A DNA stretch of 64,000 bases, from assembly GCF_018143015.1 (NCBI RefSeq), contig NC_054742.1, forward strand, positions 51,593,195 to 51,657,194, read 5' to 3'. The stretch comes from Lytechinus variegatus. Its lineage: Eukaryota; Echinodermata; Echinoidea; Temnopleuroida; Toxopneustidae. A program made the position numbers and the translations under genes. This document shows, piece by piece, positions 34,701-49,900 of this stretch (its first letter is position 1; every line of letters begins with the position of its first letter). The notes beneath the pieces were generated by a model. That model saw nothing but the letters and a program-made list of their open reading frames with translations, was not told the origin of the DNA and ran no database searches.

Positions 34701-37700
34701 TTGAAATGAATGACCTTGATACTGACCTTGACAGTTTTCTTGATACCATTGATGACCCCTGTAAGCAATGACTTGACCTTCCTATCATCATTGACATAGT
34801 CAGCATGACGGATACACATGAAGATAATGTATGCTGGCAGGCCAGGTAAGTGACCCTCCGCTACCTCTGGAATAAAGTCTGTGAAATAATAAAAGAGAAG
34901 GACCATTACAAATTCAATCTTTCGATTAACTTGACATTTATGCATCTTCACATCCTTGTCATTAGCACAATCAGCACAGTATTAAGTTGAAAATATGCCT
35001 CATTCTTTTTTTTATTTCACAAAAAAAATACCTTACATTACTATTAAAAAAAATTCTATTTCAATCTGTTTTAAAAACTTAGTACACTTTTATACATGGC
35101 ATTAATTATCTCATATACTTTTTCTATGGATAAATTCAACACTCATTCTAATTATCATCTATGCCTTAATAAAACAATCACTTAATTTTTTTATGACAAA
35201 GATTATATTCCATATATTCACATTTAATATCTTTATTTAAGATTATTTTCTTTATCACAAATATTTGCAAATTCACTGGATATATCTTATGAACATTTGC
35301 ATCGGGTCCAAAGTATATATTTTGGCTAAATCAAATGAATATGGAATAAAATTTCTTTTTAAATACTGTACATATTTTTCTACCGATGATGACCATCTTA
35401 ACGAGTTTTGGGTCATTATTAGCCTTGTATTCCAGTTTTTCCATATTCTCTTCTTTGTTAAAAGTACTAAACACTTTAGTCATATTATTAGAATTATGTA
35501 AAATAACATAAGACAAGTTAAGAAATTATTGTTTTCCTACCAATGATGACCATCTTTAGAAGTTTTGGTTCATCATCAGCCTTGTATTCCAGCATTCCCA
35601 TCATCTCTTCGCGTTCCTTCACTCTCACATTGGCGTGCGTCGATTCAGGCGTGTCACTAAATTCTGATGGCACTCCTGAGAGATGAACATCACCAATATT
35701 GTTGGCTGTGGCCACTGTAAAGAAAGAGACATTCCATGGTAATACATCATCAAAATATATGTATGGGACTTGATACTAATATCTTTCAGATCTACTTGAA
35801 AGAGGTGAAGCTCTAGTTCGTTTAAAATACACAAGGGGAAGACTGGACAGTCAATAGAGCGCATTCACGCTAGGGAAGGACGTCCAACAACATTAGGTAG
35901 GTATGCATTGGGTGTACTTCCCCATGTACGAAATTAAGTGTTAAAAAAAAACTGTTCAAGTGTCCAGTATTCCCCTTGAAGAATTTGCTAATAGATAATT
36001 TACTATATTTTTTACACTGTGATAAATTATGTGTACAATTGAATATTTTATTTTGATGTAAATGACAAATGTGCACTACCTAGAGCAATTGTGGCAGGGG
36101 AGTGTAAATAAATGAGTAAATATATTGCACATTCTAAGATTTTGTGCAAAGTGTAAATCAATTAAACATCACTATTATTGAATAAAATTCTCATCAATTA
36201 AAGCTATATTCTTTTGTTTAGTGATAAAAATTGAATGAGTGTATTGTGCTAGTAATTATAAAAAGTATTATTTTTTTATCAATTTTTTTAAGGGTCTTAT
36301 GAACTTTGAAAAAAAGTGTGAAATGTAAATGAAAACTTGCATTTCACCATAACAAGTCTCAAATACTGTTAACTAAAATTCTGAAGAAAAAAATACTGTA
36401 TATATGTGTGTTATGGATGGATAGCTAGAAAAAATATATATACTTTTTCAAGTTGCAAGAAGTCCCTTGTCCATTTTTTTTTATATTACAAAAAAAATCT
36501 AAATCTCATATCATATATGTAATAAAATGAACAACTTCAATCATGTTTGATGTCAAAATTCATTATAATATATATCATAATATATATCATCATTATTCGC
36601 CAAATAATATACATGTAACAGATTTATGTGGCACTTCTATAAAAAAAAAGAGAGAACAAAACAAAACAAATTGTACACAATAAATCACAATTAATGAAAA
36701 AAAAAAATTAAAAAAAAAAAATAAATAAATAAATAAAATAGGAATGCCAAATATAAAGTTCCAAATTATCTGGGTTTTTTTTTAAGTTGATATGAATTGA
36801 ACATATTAAATAGGAAATTTAAAGCAATACTATCAATAAGGTGATTGCAATTTTATTCTTTATTATAATTTGAGCACAAAAACAAAAACATGGAATTACT
36901 TCAATTGCATGATGAATACACATACATTGTTAAATGAAGAATATATTTTCCCATGAATGATAACATAGTATTGTGAAAGAAGTACATAATAAAATGCAAT
37001 GTGGTGTGCATCTAGATACCCATTAAACTATCTACGTGTATTACAATTAAATTTCCCTTTTCCTTAAAATATTTGTTAACCTTAATTCTCAGAAATATGA
37101 ATAAAGAATTCATACACCAATAAAGTCTAGATGGACAGACTTTCAATAAATAAAGATTTTGTAAGCAAAATCTTTTAGTCTAAATATTATACAGAATATC
37201 AGCAAGACACCTCTATTCCTTACAAGACTTCAGACAAAATATCTAAATACTAGTAGTTTTAACCAATTTATGATACTGGGTGTGTGTAATGAATGTGATT
37301 ATTCCTACTATAATTGATTCAATATTAAAACAGGCTTTTGACTAGCTGGTGGGTCAATAAAAAAGAATGGTCCACAGATTTTGACAGACCATTCGTTCTA
37401 CTACACTGTGAATCCACCACACTACTTCCATCACATAAAAGCAGCATTTCAATCTATTAGATAATTCAAATATGTGTTTAAATACTAAGGCGATATCAAT
37501 TGAACACAGAAGTACTTGAAGGTCATTATCTTGGACGTCCATGATTTGCCAGGAAAAAACAAAGAAAGAAGATATTCACAGAAATGGAAAGTGCAGGCAT
37601 TGAGGTGAACGAGAGCATATAATAATATGATTTCTTTGAAGGTTCAAATAATGCAACTAATACTTTCTTTGAAGGTTCAAATAATGCAACTAATAGTTTG

Positions 37701-40700
37701 AAGCAAGGAAATTCAATGTTAGTGTTAACTGAATTAGTGAAAGATTCTATTAAAAAACAAGAGGCAGAATGTGAGCATTAGTTCAGATATATATTAATTT
37801 TATTTTTCCTTTCAGTGCTTTCTATTTTTTTATGAAAAAAAAATATCAAAATGATATTTAAGAAATTATTAATTTTGCGAATTTATTTTAAAATAAACTA
37901 CTCGTACTAGAATGAAAAAACCCTTCAGTGCCTATACAGCAGCTCAATTAGCTACTGCATAGGCACTGAAGGATTTAGTCATTTTAGTACCTAAGTTGAA
38001 CAAGTTGATTTTTGTTCATTTAATAGATATGCAATCAAATTTGATATTCATTGGCATTTGTTATCTGACTTGTAGCTTCTTGTAGATGGTGATTATACTA
38101 AAACAAAATAATAAATAAAAATAAGGGCTTAAATCAGCAAAAATACATGCATATGCTTAAAAAATTATCATTGAAATATTTGTTTAGAACATTTCTGTTT
38201 ATTTCTCATTTTGAACTGATGTTCTTGTACTCTGACTTGATTTCTTTGATTACATTGCTTGCATCCATTTAGTTTGATATTTGATGGAGCACAAGATGAA
38301 GATAACATCCCTAAAATTCTTTTTATGTCATGAATCATCCAATGTTCAATGCAGTTAACATGTATTCATAAATATAAGTATTTCCTCCTTGGCATTAGTT
38401 TTTTAGTTTAAGTAGTAATCCCTGGGATTATATTCCATGCACTGATTAATTCTAGTTAGGATAGAGAATGCTAGGTCAGGCAAGAGACACAGGAGAGAGG
38501 GTACACTAAGATGAAACAATAGAAAGGTTTCAGAGTCTGTATCATAGACTACCTTTCCCCAAATGAAACTACCGTAGCTGATTGGTACGTCCAAGATCAC
38601 ATGACTTCAATGTACTTACTGATCCGGTGACAAAAGAGCCAATAGGGAAAGGCTAAAATTCTGAAAATCCATGAGGTACGAAGACGGAGGTATACAAGAC
38701 GGAGGAATGTGACATTTACGTAGGGCACAAGGGCTGTATAAATGGAAGAGTTAGCTCATAAAGTTTGACGAAGGTACATCTACAAAATGGTGTACATAGT
38801 ATGGTTTTATATACTTGTAATATAGCCAAATACATGCATTCAACTAGTCTCAAACCGCGTACATTTCTGCATAGATGCTTGATAAATGATGTATCACATT
38901 GCACAATACTAAATACCATGGCAGTGCCTTTATTTATACATATGAATTCCTCTTACTCAGTGATGATACGGGTATATACATGTAAATCAAACATCTCAAG
39001 TGATAACAGGTTAAGGTTGATAAAATATTTATAAAATGCACACATACGGGTAAAATTTCTGGAGATAAGTACTTTATAATTACAAGCTGACATATGATTA
39101 CAATATTCCCATGGCTTTTTTTTTTACTGAAGTGGGTAATGTATATGGTGTGTGTATGTGATAATGCATAATATATGAGTAAAATTAAGGACAATTGCGA
39201 TGGGGAGGGGATAGTCTGAAAATGTTGACTTGATTCATAATAGATCACTGAAGTAAATGGAAAATGTTGCTCAGCCAGAGTAACTTATCAATATCTGAAT
39301 TCAATGGGCAATGAGATACAGAAGGGGAGGTTCTGAATGTTTACTTGGTTCACAAATGATCAACAAATAGTTGACAAAATAAATATTGCAAAGGGACACA
39401 AGAGGATATTTGATGCTGAGTATAATAGACGTATTGGTGCAATGTTGTATATGAAAACTTGCCATCCGATTCCTGGGGAGATTCTTGATATGTTTCTACT
39501 GAGGTTTCTACTACCGTTTCAAGCTGGCCATCAACTCCTGATTTGTGCAAGTATACAACTTTTCTCAATCACGACAAGTTAGATTTGATCATTTATCAAT
39601 ATCTATCACAATCTAATCTATCAATTATTTTCATAACACCTCTGTACATCTAAGTTTATTTACTGTGACATGCATTGATACATTGCGATCCCTTTTTTCT
39701 GTTTAGTATTAATGTCCTAACACATACAGTTTGCCTAGAAAAAAGTAAAGTCAAGCACATCAAAACAAGATTGTGATGTCTGTGCATCCATTGCAGTTGG
39801 CTCTAAAATAGCTCAAACTTCAGTTTATCAGGAACCATAAAACCTATTTTCAAAACTTTTATTCTAATGTGACATATCTTGTAAGATACATTACATGTTA
39901 GTACGATTTTAGCTAGAAAACATGATTGAGTAATTATGGTGGAAAACATCTACATGTATTTTGAAATCTAAGCAAGGGTTAGTAGATCATTTTCCCTCAA
40001 ACAAAGCCTCCAATCCTTATCATACAAAATCATTTTCTTCAAGGTAATGAGCGAATTCCTTCCACAGATATCATATATTGAACCATGCAGATTATTTAAT
40101 ATTTGATAATATGCAGTTATCAAGAAATAAGAGTCAAGAATTCAAAACAGCAAAGAAAACATAACAGCTTTTTGACTTTGACATCCTAGAAAGCATGTTC
40201 TGATGCGATTATTGCAAGCCATTTCACCATTTTAATCCTGCTTATGGATGTGAATTCAAATCAATTCTTGACATTAAAAACCTATTTTTGTTGTGTACTG
40301 TACTTTTAAGTCTTTTAAGTAGTATGCCTATATTATCTTTATGTCACAGTGCACTCGTCACATGCAATGCTTACTGAGTTGCTACCTCCATTGTATTGTA
40401 ACTTTTAGAAATGTATTAATGCTTACACCTTTGATAATAAATGTTGAATTGAATTGGACTGTTAATATATGGCAATTCCTGATATCAAGAAATAGGATTA
40501 TATGATAAAAAGGCTTGCCATACGTTCATCAGCATACGATGGCTAGAACACAAAACTTAGCAATGATCGTAGAACATTTTTCTACGATTGATTCCATTGA
40601 CAATGTACAATCGATCGTAAAAATTAAGCGTACGATCAATTGCTAGCCTTTGTGTTATGGGACCCAGGTGTGACTACCCCCTACAGGTAAAGTGATTAAT

Positions 40701-40957
40701 AATATACCTCCTCCCATTTCAGCAGATGATGATGTGGACTGGAGTCTCTTGTGAGCTGCTTTAAGCTGCTTCTTGAGCTTCTTCACAAACTTTTCCAGGT
40801 ATTCCTTCTCCTCCATAAGATTCTACCAGAGAGGAAAAAAAGGAGATGAAAAATTAAAGAAAGTTGATATTAGACTCAAAACCATGTTGAAACTTTTAAC
40901 AATTACCAAACACACCACAATTGGAATAAGCTAGGAATCAAGACAATCACCATTATC

Positions 40958-40989
<32 letters not shown>

Positions 40990-43900
40990 CATCATCATAA
41001 TCATCATCATTATCACCATCATCATCATTGTAACCATCATCATCATCATCGTCATCACTATCATTGTCACATTAGTCATTAATATCTTTGTAATTATCAC
41101 AATAACAATCATCATCATAGCTATCATCATGATAATTATCATTTACTTACAATGTTTTCATTGGTCAATCTGGAGAGCTCAAATTGAACTGCTTGGCTAA
41201 CCCTTGCACTTGGAGTTAATTTCAGGTTCTGTAAAGTAAATTTGGTGCGAGAAGTTTTATGTTCAAATGTACAAATATAATAATATCAATTTTCAGATAA
41301 AATTTCTCAAGCATACAGTATTATACAAAAATCACATTTTCCTTGACAATCCATAATGAACCAAAAATGAAGGAAACCTTTAATTCTGATCTAAATGTCC
41401 CGGAGTTATTTGTGAAATTGTATTTTTCATCTTCAAGCATTGATTATTATCTCATTTTGAATGTTTGCTCCAATTCAATCCAGGAGATATCTGACATTAG
41501 TCTTTTTCCTTGTGGTTACTATATGTATATGAAAAGCAAGTGAAAAATATATGCACTCAAAGTAAATTATTGCAAGATTTCTAAATTGAATTGATACAAA
41601 CATTGATTGATCAATGCACAAACAATTTATTATCTCGTAACTGTAAAATCACAAAGAACATCCTAAACTGACAGCAAATGTAAGACCCATTTAACAATTC
41701 AACCCATATCATTTAAACTTATTTAAAATATAGAAGAAAGGGCATGATGAAATATTCAAAAGAAGTTTAATACCTCTCCAATGATGGTCTGCTGTCTCTC
41801 ATTATCATCATGAAGCTTTTTAATCTGTTCTTTAAGATCAGCCTTCTCATAATCATAGTTCATCCTAAGAGCCTGGATCTCCTTCTCTAGTATTCTAAAC
41901 GTGAAATAAGATTATGGAATAAGCAATGTTATGCCGGAAAATAAGAAAATCAAAGTATTGAGCATTGAAACAAAACAAAAATCTGGAAATAATATTCTAT
42001 TTCGATATTTTACAACTGCAATCATGCATGTATGTATGCTTACTTCTGTGAATTATAACCAAAGTTAAGAAGTTGATCATTAAGATATAAATTTTCAAAT
42101 TGCAAGAAAATATTATTCAAAGCTGTATGCTTTTTTTCTAATCACTTCATATCATCAATCACTAATATCAAATTTATATGATTTTTATACACAATTTCAA
42201 TGGAAATGAGAACACAAACGTAGGATAAATATGAACTTTGTGAAAGTTAGCCAAAAATGCCTTTGGGCAGAACAGAGAAAGCATTAACAATACATCCATA
42301 AACTAATACCTGTGTTATCACACTGTCAGTGATTAATGAAATATATATAATGATGAAAGTGGGTAACATAGATGAAGCTATTATATGATTATTTGATGAT
42401 CACTATGATTTTGTTTATATTAATGATACACAACATTTACAAAATTAGTAAAATATATAAAGTTGGATAGCTTTCAATTAATGTTTTTTCTTTTATAATA
42501 ACATGAAAAGTATACATTCATGTGATCACTGCCAAAAATAAAAAAATATATAATCATCTTGTCAAAAAATGAAATGACCAATCCCAAAAGAGTATTTCTA
42601 TGTTTTTAACAATGTCTTTGGATCCAAAAAATATGCCAGTACCATGAGTAGACAAAGGTACAAATTTCTTGCAAACATAATATGTTTTTATTTTGTATGG
42701 GGATCGATGGTAGGGATTCCAATTCTAAAAAGTGAACACTTCAAAGTCCTCAAAACAACTACAAATTTGATTTTGAAATTCAAAATGTACTCGTTCCCTT
42801 TTCCCAATTATACTGATATCTCTGAATGAAGTATAAAAACTAATTGTATCTTCTAATCAAGTCAATTTAGATAAAAACAATTTACAAAATAATTGACAAA
42901 GTAAGATCAATTTGGAAGGGGATAAGAATATTTTTTTCAAAAGTCAATGCTAAGGAATCTATTGTCCTCTTCATCACATCTTCATGACATATGTAAAACT
43001 GTTCTCATATGACCTTGCATGAAAAATATTTACTTCAGATACACATAATACCATTCTTTTCCATTTAACCAATCCCAGAGTTTATATGCAGACAATAATT
43101 GCAGAACAAATGCTACCTGCCATGCATTCTTCTTGCCCACCACACACTACTAACAATTTCCCAAATAATAACCAATGAAATTGATTTTCAAAACATTAAA
43201 TCTTCAACAATTAAAATCTAAAATAATATGTACATGTACTTTAGAAACTTATTTCTGTATATTACAGTTTTGAAATATGCTGACCTATGTCAATGGTCGA
43301 CATTTTTTCATGCTCCAATATAAAAAGATAGAAATGATCATGGAAAATCCTGAAAAAAAATCAACAAAATCACCCACATATCTTAAGTAAAATATGATAA
43401 TTCAAAATGTATGGTCAACCTTAAGAGATTTCATCTGAAAATTGGAAAATTGGAAAAAAATAAATGTTGAAACTACTAGTCATTTTCTCTATTTTTGTTC
43501 TCTCTTAAACAAAAAGAAATTGCCATGAGATTATTCCTAAAAATATTAGACTGTTAGGACATCAACTTACAAACAGTTGCTATACAAAATTTGGGAATTA
43601 TAAATTAAGTCAGCTTCTATTAAACTTATTATTCACTTGAACAGCACAAAATTGAACAATGAACATGAATCAAAATCCAGGTATATCTGATGAATGATAT
43701 TCAGCAAAATGGCTAGATGAGTCATGGCGTAGTCATGTGAAGTTCCTTGCTATAGTGAAATGATAGCACTTGAATGTTTCAAACAAACATGAAAAGATTC
43801 CTATGGGACTACAGACAAAATAGTATAAAGCCATGCAAAGGAAATGGTTGTATTATCCAAGCTGCTTGTTTTACATGCAAAGGGTAAGATCAGCCAGGGG

Positions 43901-46900
43901 AAAGCGGGAGCACACTGATGCCATATACAGCCCATTTGTCATGAACAAAGAGTAAATACTAAAGGATGGAAAAAATGTAAATCTAATGAAACCATTCTGA
44001 TTAGAAAATAGAGAGGGAGTAATGCAAAGTTTAATCAGATTAACATAAACAATATTTTTCAAAAAGGTTAAATTAGAATGATAGTGAAATAATAAAGGAA
44101 TTGATTCAGTCTGAAAACCAACTAAGGAAAGTTTGAAAACAAACAGGTTAGAGTTGAATTTGCAAATATTCTCTCCAATCGATTAAAAGTAGAGTCCAGT
44201 TATCATTCTATTTTGTGTAGACACATTATTAGATGGAAATGTAACAGCCATTCAAAGCATCTCTCTCCCAGAGCCATTCAAAAATCACCACAGCCTTCAT
44301 TCCGGCATGCCCCGTAACATGTATAAATACAGCATCCCAAATAAGGTGTCCTCTACGACTTTGTAAGATACCGTTGTCATGGTTACTCACATCTTAGCAA
44401 CCAGGAGGTCATTGTGATTTTCAGCCAGATTGCCGAAGTTTGTGACGGTTTCTTCAAGACTTGTTTGACTGTGCGCCAAGGCATTGAACAAACTGAGCAA
44501 GATAATAGGAAATATAGAGTCAGGTCGGTAGGGGAATGGTGTACATTATGGAACAGGAGTAATTTGGTCATTTGGTGCATTTGCAAAATGACAATTTGGG
44601 GGATCGTGAATGAAGGATTAATGGGAGGGATAAGAAGGAATGGGGGAAATGTCCAGTGAGGATTAAGGTGGTCCAAAGGATGGAAGTGACAGTTTGGGAG
44701 AGGGGCAAGGGAACAGAAGATAACAGAGTAAATAATCAACAATTACAATTCTAAAATTGAAAAATAAACCATGGGTAACAACTAGAAAATGATTTTAAAA
44801 CATCTTTTAGAACATCCTTAGATCTTGGCTGGTCTAGATATAAGAGAAAAATATTACAGTATGCCTAGTGAAGATAGAGGAAACAATCAAGATAGTGAAT
44901 CGAATATTACACTCTGTGACAATTGTACATGCACATTGAGATATACAGCTACATGGGGAAATCCTTTCAAATACATTACTGTATCATATGTGTACACCAT
45001 ATAAACATCAACATGCATACTAAGGTTTACAAGTGGGGAAACAACATTTTCATGCACATCTTTAATATGTATGCTGAAGTTTCACAATGATGTGAGTGCT
45101 GTGTCGAACCTATGAGTTCAAATACTACTGAATAAACAAGTGTTCTTTTTTTATCCTATTATGATATAGTTCCCCGTTAATAACTCTTGATCCAGTCAAA
45201 ATGATCACTAAGTACCCTTAGTTCCAGTCCGGAAATCGTGAAATTGAGTGATATCAATCATCTTAAGTTCAAACATTGGTTTGATACTGGTAATTAACAT
45301 GCAGTTCTTGTCTTTCTCGTATGAGTATATTTGCATGCAGCATTGTATGACAATGATCACTTTCACACTTGTGGGTAGCAGTTAAATAGCTTCTTATTTC
45401 AAGTCATGACATTTGCTCCAGCGACAATCGCTCCGATTGAAAATCTGCATGTTAAGCCAAACGCATAGCCTAACCTCCAAAACTAAATAAACTCTTATCC
45501 TTTCCTTTACATTTTTCTCAGCCTAAAACACAATCCTAACTCTAACCCTTTGTCCTCCGAGATATTAAGACCGAAGCAAATGTCGCCAAAGCAAATGTCG
45601 TGTCACCCTTCATTTCAAGCCATGAATGTAACTGATATGGATTCCCATGTGGAAAAAAAGTTGCACCATGAATATCCCACAGATGAACTGGATTTTTTTT
45701 TCAATAATTTAAATTTAAATGTATATACTGCATGATTAAAATAAATGTTGGACACTCATGTATTTGTGTATAAAACAAGATTTTACTGTCTTAATCCAGC
45801 CAGTATCAGCCATATATTTATAAGCTTCTATTTCTATTCAAAAAATGTTTTTATTCTATGCAAGGTATATTGGTAGCTCCTGTCCTGTTAAATTTGAAAG
45901 CAATGTTATTGTTAAGTGAACATTAAAGAACTATAAAGGTATTGAGAAAAGAATGAGAGAGAGAGAAAGGGAGACAGAGCAACAGAGAGACATAAACTGA
46001 GAGACAGAGAGGGGGGAAAGGAGAGCGAGACAGGAGATACAGATAGACAGACAGAGCGACAGAGACAAAAAAAAGAGAAAAGGAGAGAGACACAGAAACA
46101 CAAGAGAGGAGAGAGCAACAAAGAGACAGAAAAGAAATAATAGAGAAAAAAGAGAAAGAGAGAGAGATACAGATATAGAAAGGATAACAGAGCAACAAAT
46201 AGACAGAGACAGAAATGAAAAAGAAATGAGAGGGGGGGGGGAGAGAGAGAGATAAGTTCATGAAGTAGCATCCCGGAATGAAGCCCTAGAAACTTCTACA
46301 TAGGATGAAATAGACCAATTACATCCACTGTGAACCCACATTCTAATCTTGTCTACATAAAAGCACCATTAGAAAACAAGGTGATTCAAGAGATGAAATG
46401 TGGATGATTTATAGCTTACTGGTTGGTTGTCTTGACCGACTTGTAATCAGAGATTATACTACTAGAGTCCAGTTGAAGGTTGTCCAGGTCTTCATCACTG
46501 ACAAGCATGTGCTGTTCGGTGTTAGTTCCTGTCTCTACGCTATCTCCTTCCTGATAACGGCAAATGGATGAATGGAGGTTGGAGGAATAGAAGAGAAACA
46601 GATCAGCATATTGACACACAATTTATACTGCAAGGCTCATTGGAAAAAGAAATTGGAAAGAAATACCTACAATAAACATAAGTAAATGCTTCCTAATTCA
46701 TAGAGATATCAGACTCAAGTTAATTGTCTTATTCACATACCATATTCTTTTCTTTGAGAATATGGTTGTACATACATCCACTCTTGACTTCCTGGATAAA
46801 GCATTTCAAATATATGTTTTTTAGGAAAAGTATACTCTTTGACAAATCAATCTGGAAAAGATTTTAATTACAATCACAGCAATTTGATAAGAAAGAGATC

Positions 46901-49900
46901 AGATTCTCAACAATCACAGCTGAACTTACTAATGCAAACTTGACTTAAGAAACAAACCAATGAAAAGAGAACAAAAACATGAATTAAAGAGAAATTCCAG
47001 TAGTTGCAGTAAACACTGATTTCATGAGAAAGTCTGTAAAACAAGGCTTAATTTTCAGTATATCATCGAGGATCTAGATCTGGTACAGTTACATTAACTC
47101 AACTTAGTGAAATCTTGAAATCTATGCTGAAAAATGTTCACACCAAAGATCCCCAACACAGATAAGCGTACGTGGGACAATGTATAATTATTGCTTAGAG
47201 TGTCGGGCCCGACGCTCTACCCGAATCCTGTGCTTATTTGTTGATTTCTCAGCAATTACACAATTTCTTCCAGAATCCTTTGGCACATGCGTTTTATTTA
47301 TACAAAGAAAGAGACACTTTGGTGGTCATTTCATTGGATTCTGTACGAACTCATTTTGATATCGTTACCAAAACTAGCATTTACCTTTAAGATTAGCTGT
47401 CATGATTACTACTAAAATGCAACAATTTCAGTAGCTTGTAACAGACACACAGTAAAAATGCACTGCCTACTCTTTACATGAAATGCTGCCCATATGTATC
47501 GACGGACTGACTGACCTGTAAAGCCCACTGTCTCCTCCTATTGACAAGGTCTGTCTTAAGTTTGACAATCTCCTGTCTATGTTTCTCATTCTCTAGGTTG
47601 AGTACATCCACCTGGTTATTCAGGATCTTGACAGGGTTGTTCTCTTCATCATCACCCTCCAGGGTACGTCTCAAGTTCTCCATGTCTTTCTTCATTCTGT
47701 TGTTCTCCTCCTTCAGGTCATTGTTCTGCAAGGGCAAACCAAAAATTTGATTTCAGCACTTTTCTTTCGCATGACTATAAAGGAGGCAATACATCAAAGC
47801 TCTTTGGATCTAAAAGAATTGAAGAAAAAAAAACCTACAAAACATTCTCAAGGAATGCTTCCACTAACATTTGAATCTGCTTGTAAGTGATGCATGACTT
47901 TTGAATACACAAAACTGTCGACCGTTTCTTTTAATTGAAAAAAAAAATTTGAGCCAATCAGATGCAAGGATTTAAGTAGCTTATAATTATTTTCAATGAA
48001 AATCCTTGTTTCATGAAATCCTCCCTAGGGGAGCGTAGCATGAAGAGTTTCCTCTGTGATTTTCACTGACAAATTTGAAGTGAGCCAATCAGATGCAAGG
48101 ATTTCAGTAACTTGTAACCTACCATGAGGTGGAGATGTTCAAGTTCATTCTCAATGGTGTTGGTCCTGTTGCGTCCATCCACATCCCTCTTCTCTAACTG
48201 GACTTCTAGTTTACTCTTCTCCTTCTCAAGATCTCTGCATCTCTGTTGAAGCTTGATGAAAACACTGATGTCCATGCTGGCTTTCTCTTCACCCTGCTCC
48301 TGCGATTGAATCAAATAACACAGATTTGAACCAGATCGAACTAGACTGGATCAGATTCAACCAGATTGAACCAAATTGGATCAGATTCAACCAGATTGTT
48401 TCAACAGGACTGAAGGGTGCACAATACTAGCTTTGGGAAGATGTAAATCTTGCTACATCTTTATGAAGAAAAATGCTTGGAAATAACACCCAGAGTGTAA
48501 GAAAATAAGAAAAGGCTAAATTCATGAATGAGGGAGAAAAGGAATCTTGCAAGAGAGGATCCTTTCAAGCAAACATATCTTATTGTTCATGAAACAAATG
48601 AATCAAACACCTTTTATCGCAACAATTTTTTTTAGCGGATTATTGTATTCAGCTAAAAAAAATTGGCACAACTTTTCATTTTATTTTATTTGGTAATGAT
48701 AAAAGATTTAACATCTGAAATTTTCGAATGTGGTACTTTCCTCTAATGCATTAATGTATATACAACCATAAGAACCACTAATAAAGAGACTGGTCACATC
48801 ACATATTTCTGGTTTCTATTTCGAACAATAAAATATGGATTTTATTCAGGAATTAGGAAAAGGCGAAACCATATGTCCTTTAACCTCCATACCAATTCAA
48901 CGCCATGTGAACAAAACATCATGGTATGTGCATTTTATGGCAAAATAAAAAAAAATTTGGGTTTGGATTGAAGTATAGGAGAATAGCAAGCAACGATAAA
49001 TTTGAAGCCATGCAAAAGATGACCAATAGAAAGACATCTAGAAATCACATTTCTATTACAACACAAGTTGAAGTAACAAAATAAGAGTATACAAGAGAAG
49101 AGGCACTTGAAAAGAGACAAACACCAAAGAGTAAACTGGCACATCTAAACCTTGGAGGGGCTAGCAGCAAGCTCACCATCCCCAATACATAGAAACTCAC
49201 TTCAATCTCTACCTCCACATTTTCAGCATCCTCCGTGGTGGTGGTGGCCAGGGTGCCGTAACCCGACTCGGCGCCCTCGCTGCTGTCGGCTCGTACATGT
49301 CGTGGTACCATCCCACCGTTCATGTGAGCCGTAGGACTGTTCTCCATCGCCTGCATGTCCTCCTTGAGATTGTCGAAGCGTTGCTCCAGGCGGGTGTAGT
49401 CCTGGAGGAGCTTCTGGTGCCGTGATCGCTCATCTTCAAACTCTGCAATCAGATGCTCTTTGGTCTCCTCAACAGCTGTGTTGACTTGCACTGTAAAAAG
49501 GAAAGGAAAGATGTGTTGTTTAAAGTTTAGTAGGTAAAAAATTACTTTTCCTTTCCTGATCCGGGAATAATGTAATTCTTAAGTTTGATTGGGAGTTTTG
49601 GCTGTTGAAGAAATATTTCAACAAAGTTTCTTACAGTCCTGTGTTAAAACTTCTTTACAAAATACACTTTGCATATAGCATATACAGAAAAATGCATAGC
49701 AAATTCTGATCTGATATCACCAAAATTATTCCTTGCACAAATCGCTTAGGTCAAGGTGTAAACATCTCAAATGTAATAAAGAGTAAAGTATTTGATGATG
49801 AAAAAAAGTTGATTACTAATGACTTCATGCACACTATATGATTTTCTTTCAAGGGCCATCCTCTTAAAGAAAAGTTACAAGTTTGATTATTTTGCAATTT

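Larger units (their letters stand above)
35715..40707 (-). other. MYO5 intron k-l (5 kb): candidate cassette exon, hairpin, MITE
   Basis: The second-longest intron fully in view. It holds the 75-nt cassette candidate (39463-39537), the 41-bp-arm hairpin (37904-37990), a palindromic MITE (40540-40664), an A-rich tract (36690-36740) and a 36-bp direct duplication near 37637-37700. Around 40380-40450 the sequence ends in AATAAATGTTGAATTGAATT, which looks like the 3' tail of an old retroposon. Confidence 0.55.

Noticed and set aside
40903..41142. 79-codon Met/Ile-rich open frame
   Set aside because: Product of the (ATC)n microsatellite between MYO5 exons j and k.
45912..46271. Overlapping 112-119 codon open frames, Ser/Leu/Phe-rich, minus strand
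   Set aside because: They are the complement of a (GA)n-rich tract inside a MYO5 intron; open only because of composition.
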